Assembly: GCA_023394955.1 (NCBI GenBank)
Contig: JAEWZY010000020.1
Location: forward strand, 65,976 to 129,975
DNA from: Bacillota bacterium
GTDB taxonomy: Bacteria > Bacillota > UBA4882 > UBA8346
Direction: 5' to 3'
Length of the DNA stretch: 64,000 nucleotides
Numbering within the stretch: position 1 is the stretch's first letter; every line of letters starts with the position of its first letter. The notes beneath the pieces were generated by a model. That model was not told where the DNA came from and did not search any database. It saw only the letters and a list, made by a program, of their open reading frames with translations. Below, in pieces: positions 54,034 to 63,782 of the stretch. Both the position numbers and the translations under genes were made by a program.

Positions 54034-55018
54034 GAACCCGGTTTTCTTGTTGTTAATGCTCATAACTACGGTAATGTTTTACCGCTTAAAGTTTGGCGCC
54101 TATCAAGGCGCCGTCAAGTATTCAACTACCGCCCCTTTAGTTGGAGCCAAAGCCAATTGGAGGGTCCGTTGGTTTAAAGCTTTACCTTGGTTAACGATTA
54201 TCGCCATGTCTTTAATAGTCTTTGCCTTGGCCCGTCCCAGGATTGGTTTGGGGAAAAGCTTGATTCGGAAGGAAGGCGTCGATATCATTCTGGCATTAGA
54301 CGTTTCCACCAGTATGTTGGCGGAGGATTTCAAATCGGGTGGAAAACGGATTAACCGTTTGGAGATCGTGAAACAAGTAACCCGGGATTTCATTTCCAGG
54401 CGTCCCAATGATCGGATTGGAGTAGTGATCTTCGCCGGAAGGCCATATATTCTGTCCCCTTTAACCTGGGACCATGATTGGATAAATACCCGCATTGACG
54501 AACTGAAAATTGGTGAAATCGAGGACGGGACCGCTATCGGAACGGCTTTGACCACTGGGGTCAAACGGTTAAATGAATCCCGGGCCAAGAGTAAAGTAGT
54601 AATTCTATTGACCGACGGCAATAACAACGCCGGCGAGATTACTCCGGAAGTAGCGGCTGAAGCGGCTAAAGAATATAAAGTCACCGTCTATACTATTGGC
54701 GCCGGTTCGAAAGGTCTGGTCCCGTACCCAATGGTCAACGCTTGGGGGGAGAAGCAATATCAAATGGTGGAGATCGACATCGATGAAGAGTTGCTGGAAA
54801 AGGTGGCTACCACTGCCGGAGGCAGATACTTCCGGGCAACCGATACTCAATCGTTGAAGACCATCTTTCAACGGATCGACCGAATGGAAAAGACCGAAGT
54901 GGAAATGGCGAAATATTCCGAATACAAAGACCTATACCCTTATTTTTTAAGTGTGGCTCTTGGTTTATTGTTGATTGAAACAATTTTGGCTAATACAATT
55001 TGCAGGAGACTGCCATGA
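54023..55018 (+). CDS. batA: BatA-type VWA membrane protein
   Basis: A 331-aa protein: two N-terminal membrane helices (residues about 5-20 and 50-70), a periplasm-facing VWA domain (residues 85-300) with an intact MIDAS (LALDVSTSMLAEDF, ILLTDGNNNAG), and a last membrane helix. ATG 54023 is used rather than the frame's upstream ATG, since GAGGAAG precedes it and alignment begins MRFENPVF. Bat proteins were linked to aerotolerance in Bacteroides. It overlaps BatB by 4 bp. Confidence 0.9.
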   Translation: MRFENPVFLLLMLITTVMFYRLKFGAYQGAVKYSTTAPLVGAKANWRVRWFKALPWLTIIAMSLIVFALARPRIGLGKSLIRKEGVDIILALDVSTSMLAEDFKSGGKRINRLEIVKQVTRDFISRRPNDRIGVVIFAGRPYILSPLTWDHDWINTRIDELKIGEIEDGTAIGTALTTGVKRLNESRAKSKVVILLTDGNNNAGEITPEVAAEAAKEYKVTVYTIGAGSKGLVPYPMVNAWGEKQYQMVEIDIDEELLEKVATTAGGRYFRATDTQSLKTIFQRIDRMEKTEVEMAKYSEYKDLYPYFLSVALGLLLIETILANTICRRLP

Positions 55019-56061
55019 ACTGGGCAAACCCGCATTATCTGTTTTTTTTAGGATTGCCGTTGGTACTCGTCTGGTTTTATCTCTGGGCCCGGCGACGATC
55101 CGGCCGGGATCTGGAGCATCTGATAAATAAAGGGTTAATCCCGAAAGTGGTTGATCTTTCCGGCCGGAAAGCCCAGAAACGCCAATCAATGGTTAGATTG
55201 ATCGGATTGGTTTGTTTAATTATCGCTTTGAGTGGCCCGCGATGGGGATACCGGTGGCAGGAGACTAAACACCGGGGCCTAGAAATTATCTTCGCGATCG
55301 ATACTTCCAGGAGTATGTTGGCGACCGATATCAAACCAAACCGTCTGGAAAGGTCGAAACTGGCCGTAAAAGACCTGCTCCGGGTGATGCAGGACGATAA
55401 AGTCGGTTTAGTGGCCTTTTCCGGGACCAGTTTTCTGCAATGCCCGTTAACTGTAGATTACACCGCTTTTAGCAGCACCTTGGACGCGATCAATACCGGG
55501 ACTATTCCTCGGGGCGGGACCGCCATCGGAGAGGCGATCATTACCGCCCGGAATGCTTTTAAGTCGGGTAGCGACGGGAAAAAGATCCTGATCATCATCA
55601 CCGATGGTGAAAACCACGAGGGCGATCCGGTATCCCAGGCCAAGGCGGCGGTGAAGGATGGGATTGACGTTTATACCATTGGAATCGGAAGCCCCGAAGG
55701 GGAACTAATCATCATTCAAGATCAATATGGGAATGGCTCTTACCTAAAAGACAACGCCGGTAACGTGGTTAAGTCAACCTTAAATGAATCAATCCTTAAG
55801 GAGATTGCTCAGGCCGGGCAAGGAACATATGTGAGGGCCGGTGGGTTTTCCCTGGGGTTGGAGGAACTGTACCGAACCAAACTGGCCGGCCTGACAAAGT
55901 CGGAAACTGATAGTAAATGGCGGAAAGATTATGTTGAAAGATATCAGATACCGTTACTGTTGGCATTTTTTGCATTAGTCCGGGAATTTGTGTTGGGTTT
56001 TAAAATAAAGCCTGGAGGTTGGAGGTCTTTATTCAATAAACAACAAAGATCAGCGGGGTAA
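55015..56061 (+). CDS. batB: BatB-type VWA membrane protein
   Basis: A ~348-aa paralogue of BatA. It starts MNWANPHYLFFLGLPLVLVW, has a second helix near residues 60-77, and a VWA domain with an intact MIDAS (IFAIDTSRSMLATDI, IIITDGENHEGDP). A final helix (IPLLLAFFALVREFVLGF) closes the protein. GGAGA precedes the start. The pair BatA/BatB is thought to form a surface-facing complex. A 100-bp gap then precedes the TPR gene. Confidence 0.9.
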   Translation: MNWANPHYLFFLGLPLVLVWFYLWARRRSGRDLEHLINKGLIPKVVDLSGRKAQKRQSMVRLIGLVCLIIALSGPRWGYRWQETKHRGLEIIFAIDTSRSMLATDIKPNRLERSKLAVKDLLRVMQDDKVGLVAFSGTSFLQCPLTVDYTAFSSTLDAINTGTIPRGGTAIGEAIITARNAFKSGSDGKKILIIITDGENHEGDPVSQAKAAVKDGIDVYTIGIGSPEGELIIIQDQYGNGSYLKDNAGNVVKSTLNESILKEIAQAGQGTYVRAGGFSLGLEELYRTKLAGLTKSETDSKWRKDYVERYQIPLLLAFFALVREFVLGFKIKPGGWRSLFNKQQRSAG

Positions 56062-56166
56062 TCGAAAGGATAAAAACAGGTAACGAAGCGCCACTCTCAT
56101 ACTAGTGACTCATGCCTCGCGCTTCGCGCCGAATATAAACATATTATTTAAGTGGAGGTGAAAAAG

Positions 56167-56784
56167 GTGAGCCAACGTCCGCGGCAGTTTTTGGGAGCAG
56201 CTTTAGGCCTGATACTACTATTAGCGGTAGCCTTTCTGATTTGGGGAAACACTTGGCGAATGGCCATGGCTAACCGGGATTATAACAAAGACGATTATGA
56301 CCGCTCCCGGGAACGTTACGAAGATTTATTGGTTGATTTGCCTAATTCGCCTTATGTCTTTAATAATCTGGGGTTATCTTTATTAAAAGCCGGCCAGAGC
56401 CAAAAAGCCGTCGCTAATCTGAAGGAAGCAACCGGCGGTTTGGAAGGTTTAAAAGCGGGCAAGTCCCGCGCGAGTAAATTAAAGAATGAATTTCATTATA
56501 ATCTGGGATACGCCCTTTATGATTCGGCTGAAAAAAACCAAGAACAGGGAAGCCAAGACAATTACCAAGCGGCCCTTGAAAGCTTTAAACAAGCGATTGA
56601 AGCCGACCCGAAAGATATGAACGCTAAATATAATTATGAATTGACTTTGCTAAAGTTAGAACAACCGCCCCCCGACAATTCGGAACAAAAACAAAATGAA
56701 GCTCAAAATATTATTAATACGAATGACGCCCAATACTTCGTCCCCCAAATCAAAGACGAGGAACCAGTGGATAAGGACTGGTAA
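56167..56784 (+). CDS. batC: BatC-type TPR membrane protein
   Basis: A 205-aa protein: one membrane helix (residues about 7-26), then TPR repeats (NRDYNKDDYDRSRERYEDLL, FNNLGLSLLKAGQSQKAVAN, and further helices around YNLGYALYDSAEKNQEQGSQ). The end is acidic. It probably assembles the Bat complex by protein-protein contacts. GTG 56167 follows TGGAGGTG by 7 nt, a better start than GTG 56152. Confidence 0.85.
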   Translation: MSQRPRQFLGAALGLILLLAVAFLIWGNTWRMAMANRDYNKDDYDRSRERYEDLLVDLPNSPYVFNNLGLSLLKAGQSQKAVANLKEATGGLEGLKAGKSRASKLKNEFHYNLGYALYDSAEKNQEQGSQDNYQAALESFKQAIEADPKDMNAKYNYELTLLKLEQPPPDNSEQKQNEAQNIINTNDAQYFVPQIKDEEPVDKDW

Positions 56785-56799
56785 AGGAAGGTATCAGTG

Positions 56800-58611
56800 A
56801 TGAAATTCAAGTATTTTTTAATAGCGCTTCTTTTAGTAGCCGGAATAATATTAACGCCGATGGTATCATGGGCGCAAACAATTTCGGCTACGGCGACATT
56901 GGACACCAGTTCCATTACTACCGGAGAGGCTGTTCAATTAAATATTGCGGTGGAAGGAACAACCTTAGCCAGTGAACCCGTAGTAGAAAAGATTGACGGC
57001 TTGGAGATTAGTTCTTTGGGGCGAAGTTCCAGAGTCAATATTATTAATGGTAAATATACGGCTTTAATCAATTATAGCTATGAAATCATCGGTTTAAAAC
57101 CTGGTTCTTATACTTTGGGTCCTTTTGAGCTTAAAATTAAAAATGAAAAAGTAACTGCTAATGCAGTTACTTTGCAAGTTAGCGGCGCTGTTAACCGGGG
57201 AGAAACTAGAACTCCAACTGGAGACGATTCATCTGCGTTAGGCGACAAGCTCTTTATGGAAATGGAATTGGGGAAGAACAAATTGTTTCTTGGGGAAAAG
57301 ACCCCCTTGAAGATTAGGGTCTATTATAGCGAAATTAATATTGATGAAATGAGCTATCCGGTTATCAACCAATCGGAATTCATTTTAGATCAAATGAACA
57401 AACCGGGTCAGCGCAGAACTACCATCAACGGCCGTTCTTATCAAGTAGTCGAGTTTTCATCCAACTTAAGCCCGATTAGGACCGGCGCTTTTAAATTAGG
57501 CCCGGCGCAGCTGAGTTGTTCGGTTTTGATTAAGCAACAAGCGGCGGATTCGTTCTTTTCAAAATTTAGAAAATACCCTTTAGAACTAAAGAGTAACCAG
57601 GTCAATATCAACGTTTTACCTTTGCCGTCCGGGAAGCCGGCCGACTTTTCCGGTGGAATCGGTCGGTTTCAGATTCAAGTATCCGGACAACCGGCCGAGG
57701 TTTTACAGGGAGAACCGGTGACCCTTAGATTTACGGTTACCGGAAACGGTAATCTGCAAACGGTTAGCTCCCCGCAGTTAAGCAAGGTTAATGGATTAAA
57801 AGTTTATGACGCTCAGAAGAAAAAATCCGCTCAAGGAGCCACCGGCCAAGTTCAATTTGAACAGGTGGTAATTCCGATCGATACCGGAGTGAAACAGATC
57901 GGGCCTTTTGGACTAGCCTATTTTGATCCGTCCCAAGGGAAATATCGTCAAGCTACCGCTCCGGCGATTCCGGTCAAGGTGAATCCGAACCCCAATTTTA
58001 ATGCGGTTTTAGTTGCGGCTCCGGAAGCGTCCGATGAGAATTATGGCCGGGATTTGGTATACATTAAAGAACAATTGGGCAGCTTGAAACGGCGCGACCA
58101 ACAACTGATCTGTCAAAATTGGTTCTGGTGGCTCCAACTGGCTCCCTTATTAAGTTTGGTTATTGCTTTGGGTTACCGGAAATACCGCCGGATCTTATTA
58201 TCCGACTCACCTTGGTCCCGGTCGGTCCGGGCCGGAAACCGGGCTGCTAAACGAATGGCCAAGGCCAAAGCGGAATTGGCCGCGAAACCGGAAAATACTT
58301 TAGAAAACTTACATTTAATCATCCGGGAATATCTGGGCGAAAAGTATCAACTAACTACAGCCGGGATGACCGGGACTGTAGTGGATCAAATCGCAGGTTT
58401 CGGGGTTAACGAGGAAACCCTGGGGGAAATAAAAGAATTTTTTGATCAGTACGATTATTACCGGTTTACCGGGAGTAAAATCGACTCTGCCGAAGCCCGG
58501 CGATTATGGGAGCGGGTAAACCTGATCATCAAAACTCTTGATCAAGGAGATGTTTTTATCAATAAAAAAGGAAAGACGCCGGAGAGGAGGGGCCAAAATG
58601 AGAAAATTTAA
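56800..58611 (+). CDS. batD: BatD-family protein
   Basis: A 603-aa protein with a signal peptide (cleavage near SWA-QT), several Ig-like beta domains of the BatD/oxygen-tolerance family (residues 27-420: VEKIDGLEISSLGRSSRVN, YTALINYSYEIIGLKPGSY, GEPVTLRFTVTGNG), a membrane helix near 447-463, and a ~130-residue cytoplasmic helical tail. It is the large extracytoplasmic member of the complex. AAAGGAAGG precedes ATG 56800. Its end overlaps BatE by 14 bp. Confidence 0.9.
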   Translation: MKFKYFLIALLLVAGIILTPMVSWAQTISATATLDTSSITTGEAVQLNIAVEGTTLASEPVVEKIDGLEISSLGRSSRVNIINGKYTALINYSYEIIGLKPGSYTLGPFELKIKNEKVTANAVTLQVSGAVNRGETRTPTGDDSSALGDKLFMEMELGKNKLFLGEKTPLKIRVYYSEINIDEMSYPVINQSEFILDQMNKPGQRRTTINGRSYQVVEFSSNLSPIRTGAFKLGPAQLSCSVLIKQQAADSFFSKFRKYPLELKSNQVNINVLPLPSGKPADFSGGIGRFQIQVSGQPAEVLQGEPVTLRFTVTGNGNLQTVSSPQLSKVNGLKVYDAQKKKSAQGATGQVQFEQVVIPIDTGVKQIGPFGLAYFDPSQGKYRQATAPAIPVKVNPNPNFNAVLVAAPEASDENYGRDLVYIKEQLGSLKRRDQQLICQNWFWWLQLAPLLSLVIALGYRKYRRILLSDSPWSRSVRAGNRAAKRMAKAKAELAAKPENTLENLHLIIREYLGEKYQLTTAGMTGTVVDQIAGFGVNEETLGEIKEFFDQYDYYRFTGSKIDSAEARRLWERVNLIIKTLDQGDVFINKKGKTPERRGQNEKI

Positions 58612-59416
58612 TATTTTGACGGGATTTTTAAAGACGGGGATTCTTCTTTTATTGATACTTTTATCATTTCCTGGCTTTGAACAACCCGCCTGTGGCAGCC
58701 CTAAAGGGAACGTTTCCAATCCGGAGACCCTTTTTTCGGAGGCTAACAGCGCTTATCAAAAAGCTGACTTTCTTAAAGCGGTAGAATTGTATGAGCGACT
58801 TTACGATGCCGGTTATTTCAATGGGAATCTCCTTTATAACCTGGGCAATACTTATTTTAAGCTTGGGGCAAAAGGAAGGGCGATTCTTTACTATGAAAGG
58901 GCGAAACGCCTGATTCCGGGTGACGCCGATTTGAAAGCGAACCTGAATTATGCTTTAGCCGATGTTCAAGAGGGAGTTCCCGACTGGAAACGGGAGTTTT
59001 TGGGGTTTTTAACGGGAATCGCTCCAGTTGACCAACTAGCGATCACCGGTTCAATTTGGTTTTTCGGATTGATTATTTTAGTGATATTCCGGATCATTAG
59101 GCCGGGCTTAATTCAAAACCTTGTTGTGGGAAACTTGAAAAAATGGTGGGCAGGGGTAGTGTATGGTTGCGCAATAATCTTGATAAGCCTCGTTTCATTG
59201 GGAGTCCTGACTTATTGGGACCAATCGCGGGACCATGCGGTTGCGGTTAAAGGGGATGAAGTCCGTTTTGAACCATCTCCAACAGCCACTCTCTATTACC
59301 ACTTGGATGAAGGATCGAGGGTCCTGATCCTGGAGGAGAAAGATAATTGGGTAAAGCTAAAACGAGTTGATGGCAAGCGGGGATGGGTCAATAAGGATTG
59401 CTTGGAAATTATTTAA
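58598..59416 (+). CDS. batE: BatE-type TPR/SH3 protein
   Basis: A ~272-aa protein with a signal peptide (residues about 12-30), two TPR repeats (FSEANSAYQKADFLKAVELY-like, LLYNLGNTYFKLGAKGRAIL), two membrane helices (about 145-165 and 185-205) and a C-terminal bacterial SH3 domain (VLILEEKDNWVKLKRVDGKRGWV). ATG 58598 follows GAGGAGGGG; the longer frame begins inside batD and is rejected. SH3b domains often touch peptidoglycan. This ends the moxR-bat operon. Confidence 0.88.
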   Translation: MRKFNILTGFLKTGILLLLILLSFPGFEQPACGSPKGNVSNPETLFSEANSAYQKADFLKAVELYERLYDAGYFNGNLLYNLGNTYFKLGAKGRAILYYERAKRLIPGDADLKANLNYALADVQEGVPDWKREFLGFLTGIAPVDQLAITGSIWFFGLIILVIFRIIRPGLIQNLVVGNLKKWWAGVVYGCAIILISLVSLGVLTYWDQSRDHAVAVKGDEVRFEPSPTATLYYHLDEGSRVLILEEKDNWVKLKRVDGKRGWVNKDCLEII

Positions 59417-59598
59417 GGCAAGAATTTATCAGAGGCTTGTTTTTCCGCGTTTCACTATTTCCCAAGTTTGCCGCCAAGGTTGACAAGGATTGAAGATAAT
59501 GATAGGTTTATTATGATCATCAGGAGACTATATAATAGGCAGCTAAAGCATTCTACTGGGAGTTGTAACCTTTAATGATAAGGGAAAAGGAAATGAAA

Positions 59599-61689
59599 AT
59601 GAAAAAAACTATTTTTAAATTACTAATTCCGATTGTAGTTATTATTTTACTGATTTATGGCATTACTACGGCGGATAATCGAATCGGAAAAGAAACGGTT
59701 ATTACCAGAATTATGCTTCAAGCTTTAGAAAACTGGCATTATAACCAGGTGAAGCTGGATGATAGTCTTTCGCAAAAAGCTTTTAACCTATATCTCAAAA
59801 AGGTCGATCCTAACAAAAGATTCTTATTAAAATCCGATATTGAAACGTTAAAGCAATATCAAAATAAGATCGATGATGAACTACAGACCGGAAAATACGG
59901 GTTATTGGAAGAAACCTCGGGGGTTTTAAAGAAACGGATCGAGAGAGTACAGGATTTTTATCAAGATCTTTTAAAGCGTCCCTTTGATTTTTCCAAGGAT
60001 GAAGTTTTGGAACTGGACCCGGATAAAAGGGACTATTGCGCCAATGAGGCCGAACAAAAGGAGTATTGGAGAAAGACCCTTAAATACCGGGCTCTATTAT
60101 ACTATCTAACTCTGGAAAATGAAGAAAACGGTAAATCAAAACCGGGATCGAAGGCGCCGGCTTTCAAGCCGGAATTGGAAGTCCAAGCCCGGGAGAGACT
60201 TTCCCGAAGTTTAAAAAGGGAATTTCAAATGTTATTAAGCAAGGGCAACGAGGACCGGTTGGAACAATATTTAAATGCCGTCGCCGGGAGTCTCGATCCT
60301 CATACCACCTACTTCCTGCCGGAACAGGCGAAAGATTTTGAATCGGATCTCTCGGGGACTCTGGAAGGAATCGGGGCTATACTGGAAGCTGATGGAGAAT
60401 ATATCAAAGTCAACGAGATCGTACCCGGTAGCGCCGCTTGGCGTCAAGGCGAGCTTAAGGCCGGCGATCTGATAATGAAAGTTGGTCAAGGCGCCGAAGA
60501 GCCGATGGATATTTCCTTTATGCCCCTAGATGAGGTTGTTAGATATATCCGGGGGAAAAAGGGAACTGAAGTCCGGTTGACCGTTAAAAAACCGGATGGC
60601 CGGATTACGGTGATCCCGATCATCAGGGATATGGTGGTGATTGAAGAAGCCTACGCCAAGGCCGCCATCATCGCCAACCAGGAATTGGATAAAAAGTTCG
60701 GTTATATTTATTTGCCCTCTTTTTATCATGATTTTAAATCCAACAAAGGCCGGAGCGCCGCCGCGGATGTCCGCGATCAACTTCAAAAGTTAAACGCGGA
60801 GAAGGTAGACGGGGTTATCTTGGACTTGAGAAACAACTTTGGCGGGCTTTTAGATGACGCGGTAGCCATGTCCGGCCTTTTTATTAAAAAAGGCCCGATG
60901 GTCCAGGTGAAAACCGGCGCCGGACATATCGAGGTACTGAATGATCCCGACCCGAATATCGTTTATAACGGCCCATTGGTTGTCTTAATCAATTCCTTCA
61001 GCGCCTCGGCTTCGGAAATACTAGCGGCCGCCCTCCAAGATTACGGCCGGGCGATTATCATCGGAGGAACGTCTTCTTATGGGAAAGGGACAGTCCAAGT
61101 GATCACCGATCTGGATCGTTTTTTAGGCCGGGAATTTTCGGTCTTAAAACCGATTGGCTCATTGAAACTGACCATTCAAAAATATTACCGGATTAACGGG
61201 GGCTCGACTCAGAGCAAAGGAGTTATTTCGGATATCCCGTTGCCTGATATAAACGAGCATTTGACCAGAGAAAAGGATTTGGATCATGCCCTTGGTTGGG
61301 ATACTATCTCACCGACGCATTATCAGAAGTGGACGGCCGGGCCGGATAATCTGAAGGAGATCAAAAATAAAAGCGCCCAACGGGTCAAGGCCAATCCTTC
61401 TTTTAAGCTGATCACGGAGCATGTTAAACGGGTTAAAGATCAACAGCAGAATACGAGCCAATCGTTAAAACTGGCGGAAATATATACTGAACAGACCCGG
61501 TTAAAGGAACAGGCGGAACGTTTAAAGAATTACGCCGCGGAACGGTCCTATTTAAAGGTTACGGTATTAAACGGCGATTCTACGGAGCCGAGCAGGCTGG
61601 AGAAACTCAAGGAATGGCAGAAGGAAGTCGGGGCCGATCCCTATATCGATGAAGCCATGTTTGTATTGGGAGATGTGATTAATCAGTAA
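59599..61689 (+). CDS. prc: Tail-specific protease Prc/Tsp (S41 family)
   Basis: A 696-aa enzyme, full Gram-negative length. A signal or anchor (residues about 5-25) is followed by the Prc N-terminal domain, a PDZ domain (GTLEGIGAILEADGEYIKVN), and the S41 domain with the catalytic Ser in NSFSASASEILAAAL and Lys in SYGKGTVQ. A DUF3340-type tail ends the protein. It degrades periplasmic proteins with nonpolar C-termini and trims wall hydrolases. Firmicutes usually have the shorter CtpA/B forms, so this long form supports a diderm. ATG 59599 follows AGGGAAAAGG by 8 nt. A -10-like TATAAT is at 59531. Confidence 0.93.
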   Translation: MKKTIFKLLIPIVVIILLIYGITTADNRIGKETVITRIMLQALENWHYNQVKLDDSLSQKAFNLYLKKVDPNKRFLLKSDIETLKQYQNKIDDELQTGKYGLLEETSGVLKKRIERVQDFYQDLLKRPFDFSKDEVLELDPDKRDYCANEAEQKEYWRKTLKYRALLYYLTLENEENGKSKPGSKAPAFKPELEVQARERLSRSLKREFQMLLSKGNEDRLEQYLNAVAGSLDPHTTYFLPEQAKDFESDLSGTLEGIGAILEADGEYIKVNEIVPGSAAWRQGELKAGDLIMKVGQGAEEPMDISFMPLDEVVRYIRGKKGTEVRLTVKKPDGRITVIPIIRDMVVIEEAYAKAAIIANQELDKKFGYIYLPSFYHDFKSNKGRSAAADVRDQLQKLNAEKVDGVILDLRNNFGGLLDDAVAMSGLFIKKGPMVQVKTGAGHIEVLNDPDPNIVYNGPLVVLINSFSASASEILAAALQDYGRAIIIGGTSSYGKGTVQVITDLDRFLGREFSVLKPIGSLKLTIQKYYRINGGSTQSKGVISDIPLPDINEHLTREKDLDHALGWDTISPTHYQKWTAGPDNLKEIKNKSAQRVKANPSFKLITEHVKRVKDQQQNTSQSLKLAEIYTEQTRLKEQAERLKNYAAERSYLKVTVLNGDSTEPSRLEKLKEWQKEVGADPYIDEAMFVLGDVINQ

Positions 61690-61712
61690 GACTATAAACC
61701 GAGGTGAAGAAG

Positions 61713-62882
61713 ATGGAAAACTTTGAATTTTTGAGTCCCACCAAGATAATTTTTGGACGTGGAGTCGAGAACGGAGTCGGCGCAGAAACCAAAAAGTACT
61801 CCGAAAAAGTGCTGCTCCATTACGGCGGCGGCAGTATCAAACGTTCCGGCTTATACGATAAGGTGGCGGCTTCCTTGAAGGCCGCCGGAGTAGAATATAT
61901 GGAACTATCGGGGGTACAACCCAATCCACGTTTGAGCCTGGTCCGGGAAGGGGTCAAAATTTGCCGGGAACAAGGGATCGGTTTCATCCTGGCCGTGGGT
62001 GGCGGAAGCGTGATTGATTCCGCTAAGGCGATTGCCCTTGGGGCGCCGTATGCGGGGGATGTTTGGGATTTTTTCGCCAATAAGGCCGTTCCCAAAGAGG
62101 CTTTACCCACCGGAGTAATTTTGACGATACCCGCTGCCGGGAGCGAGGCCAGCAAAAGTTCGGTAATTACCAATGAGGACGGCTGGTTGAAATGGGGGTT
62201 GAATGTTGAACTTAACCGGCCCCGGTTCGCCATTATGAACCCGGAGTTAACTTTTACCCTGCCGCCCTATCAGACCGCTTGCGGCGCGGTGGATATTATG
62301 GCCCATGTAATGGAGCGCTATTTTACCGATGTGAAACAGGTTGATCTAACTGATCATCTTTGTGAGGCGGTTTTAAAAACAATGATTCGTAATACAGCCA
62401 TCGCCATCGCCCAGCCCGATAATTACGATGCCCGCGCGGAAATGATGTGGGCCGGGACCTTGGCCCATAACGACCTGTTAAGTACCGGTCGCTTGGGAGA
62501 CTGGGCTTCCCATATGATTGAACAGGAGTTGAGCGCGATTTATGATGTAGCTCATGGGGCCGGTTTGGCAGTGGTCTTTCCGGCCTGGATGAAATATACG
62601 CTCCAGCGAAACCTGGAAAAGTTCACTCAGTTTGCGGTAAGAGTCTGGGGTGTGGAGTATGATTTCGAAGCGCCGGAGCGGACCGCCAGGGAAGGGATTA
62701 ACAGGCTGGAAGAATTTTACCGGAGGATTGGAATGCCGACTACATTGGGGGAACTGGATATATCAAGCGACCGTTTGGAAGAGATGGCAACCAAAGCCAT
62801 TAAGCCGTGGTTGACTACTGTAGGTAGTGTTAGTAAGTTAACCAGGGATGAGGTTTTAGCGGTGTTGAAGTTGGCTGTGTAG
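61713..62882 (+). CDS. Iron-containing alcohol dehydrogenase (YqhD/butanol dehydrogenase-like)
   Basis: A 389-aa group III alcohol dehydrogenase. N-terminal NFEFLSPTKIIFGRG, the NADP-binding AVGGGSVIDSAKAIALG motif (GGGS), and metal-binding residues in ACGAVDIMAHVMERYF, then LSAIYDVAHGAGLAVVFPAW. It reduces aldehydes such as butanal or methylglyoxal with NADPH, a common step in fermentation. ATG 61713 follows GAGGTGA. The remnant of an MNT gene begins only 16 bp after the stop codon. Confidence 0.93.
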   Translation: MENFEFLSPTKIIFGRGVENGVGAETKKYSEKVLLHYGGGSIKRSGLYDKVAASLKAAGVEYMELSGVQPNPRLSLVREGVKICREQGIGFILAVGGGSVIDSAKAIALGAPYAGDVWDFFANKAVPKEALPTGVILTIPAAGSEASKSSVITNEDGWLKWGLNVELNRPRFAIMNPELTFTLPPYQTACGAVDIMAHVMERYFTDVKQVDLTDHLCEAVLKTMIRNTAIAIAQPDNYDARAEMMWAGTLAHNDLLSTGRLGDWASHMIEQELSAIYDVAHGAGLAVVFPAWMKYTLQRNLEKFTQFAVRVWGVEYDFEAPERTAREGINRLEEFYRRIGMPTTLGELDISSDRLEEMATKAIKPWLTTVGSVSKLTRDEVLAVLKLAV

Positions 62883-62897
62883 AGGCGGAGATATTCA

Positions 62898-62951
62898 TTT
62901 ACGTATCGGGATTATCTTGAACGGGATGGATTTGCGATTGAGGTTTTATAA
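62898..62951 (+). pseudogene. MNT nucleotidyltransferase 3'-end remnant
   Basis: In frame it reads FTYRDYLERDGFAIEVL and then a stop; the intact gene at 63462 ends FTYRDYLERDGFAAEVLKEG and four more residues. The upstream part of the gene is missing. The following hairpin is also a copy of the intact gene's terminator. This is a leftover of a second MNT gene or the scar of a duplication. Confidence 0.85.
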
Positions 62952-63000
62952 GAAGGGGTAGGAAAATATAAAAAGGTCGAAAACTCGCTGAGGAAGCGAG
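62898..63000 (+). repeat. Direct repeat, left copy, around the HEPN/MNT module
   Basis: 103 bp that match 63708-63811 at about 90% identity with a single one-base indel. It covers the MNT remnant and most of its terminator hairpin. Confidence 0.88.
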
Positions 63001-63006
63001 TTTTTT
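62980..63006 (+). terminator. Terminator in the left repeat
   Basis: AAAACTCGCT (62980-62989) pairs with AGCGAGTTTT (62995-63004) and is followed by TT. Confidence 0.75.
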
Positions 63007-63075
63007 GACGGTTTGCCTATTGCTATCCGGATTTTCATATAAATGGTATAATAATACTAAAGGTGGTGAGGCTTA

Positions 63076-63483
63076 TTGGATGGAAATGAAAGATACTCCT
63101 ATTGGGAAGACATTGCAGAATATGACCTCGAAACAGCCAATGCTATGCTTAACACGGGAAGATATTTTTATGTGATTTTTATGTGCCAACAAGCCATCGA
63201 AAAAATAGTCAAGGGATTGTTTGTGTATTATAATAAAGAAGAACCGCCACGAACTCATAATATTCTCAGTGTTTTTGAAAAAATTCATTTTAAAAACTTT
63301 CACTCTGTATCGGGGAAACTAGAGGATCATCGGGATTTTTTAGAGGAGTTACTTGCATTTTATATATCTGAAAGGTATCCCTCCTATAAAGAGCGGTTAT
63401 CCGCTACTATAGGCCAAAGAGAAGCCCAACAAGTTTTATTCAAAGCCAAGGAGGTGTTCGTATGGGCCAAATCCCTAAAATGA
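63076..63483 (+). CDS. HEPN-domain protein
   Basis: A 135-aa helical protein. The segment CQQAIEKIVKGLFVYYNKEE and the following PPRTHNILSVFEKI match the PF05168 HEPN family; Arg and His of RTHN are the usual RNase-type active residues, though spaced closely. It overlaps the MNT gene by 22 bp and so forms a HEPN/MNT pair. Such pairs are toxin-antitoxin modules in which the nucleotidyltransferase partner restrains the HEPN RNase. TTG 63076 is preceded by GGTGGTGAGG. Confidence 0.88.
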   Translation: MDGNERYSYWEDIAEYDLETANAMLNTGRYFYVIFMCQQAIEKIVKGLFVYYNKEEPPRTHNILSVFEKIHFKNFHSVSGKLEDHRDFLEELLAFYISERYPSYKERLSATIGQREAQQVLFKAKEVFVWAKSLK

Positions 63484-63782
63484 TTGATAATGCTATTAGG
63501 GAATATGTAGCGGAACTGAGCAAGGAAATACCGGTTCAAAAAGCTATTTTATTTGGTTCTTATGCCCGTGGTAATTATGATAAAGACAGCGATGTCGACT
63601 TGGCGATTTTTTCGGATTATTTTGAAGGAACTTCTCGAATTGATGGGATAAAGTTTTTACTTTCCAGGGCGAGGAAGTATGTGAAAATGGATTTTCAACC
63701 GATACCTTTTACGTATCGGGATTATCTTGAACGGGACGGATTTGCGGCTGAAGTCTTAAAAGAAGGGTTAGAAATAATATAA
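63462..63782 (+). CDS. MNT-type nucleotidyltransferase, partner of HEPN protein
   Basis: A 106-aa minimal nucleotidyltransferase. The motif AILFGSYARGNYDKDSDVDLAIF has GS, the RG turn and the two catalytic Asp (DSDVD). A third acidic residue may lie in VKMDFQPIPFT. It is likely the antitoxin that modifies or neutralises the HEPN protein. ATG 63462 follows AAGGAGGTG by 5 nt, within the end of the HEPN gene. Its 3' end and terminator recur as a remnant at 62898. Confidence 0.9.
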   Translation: MGQIPKMIDNAIREYVAELSKEIPVQKAILFGSYARGNYDKDSDVDLAIFSDYFEGTSRIDGIKFLLSRARKYVKMDFQPIPFTYRDYLERDGFAAEVLKEGLEII

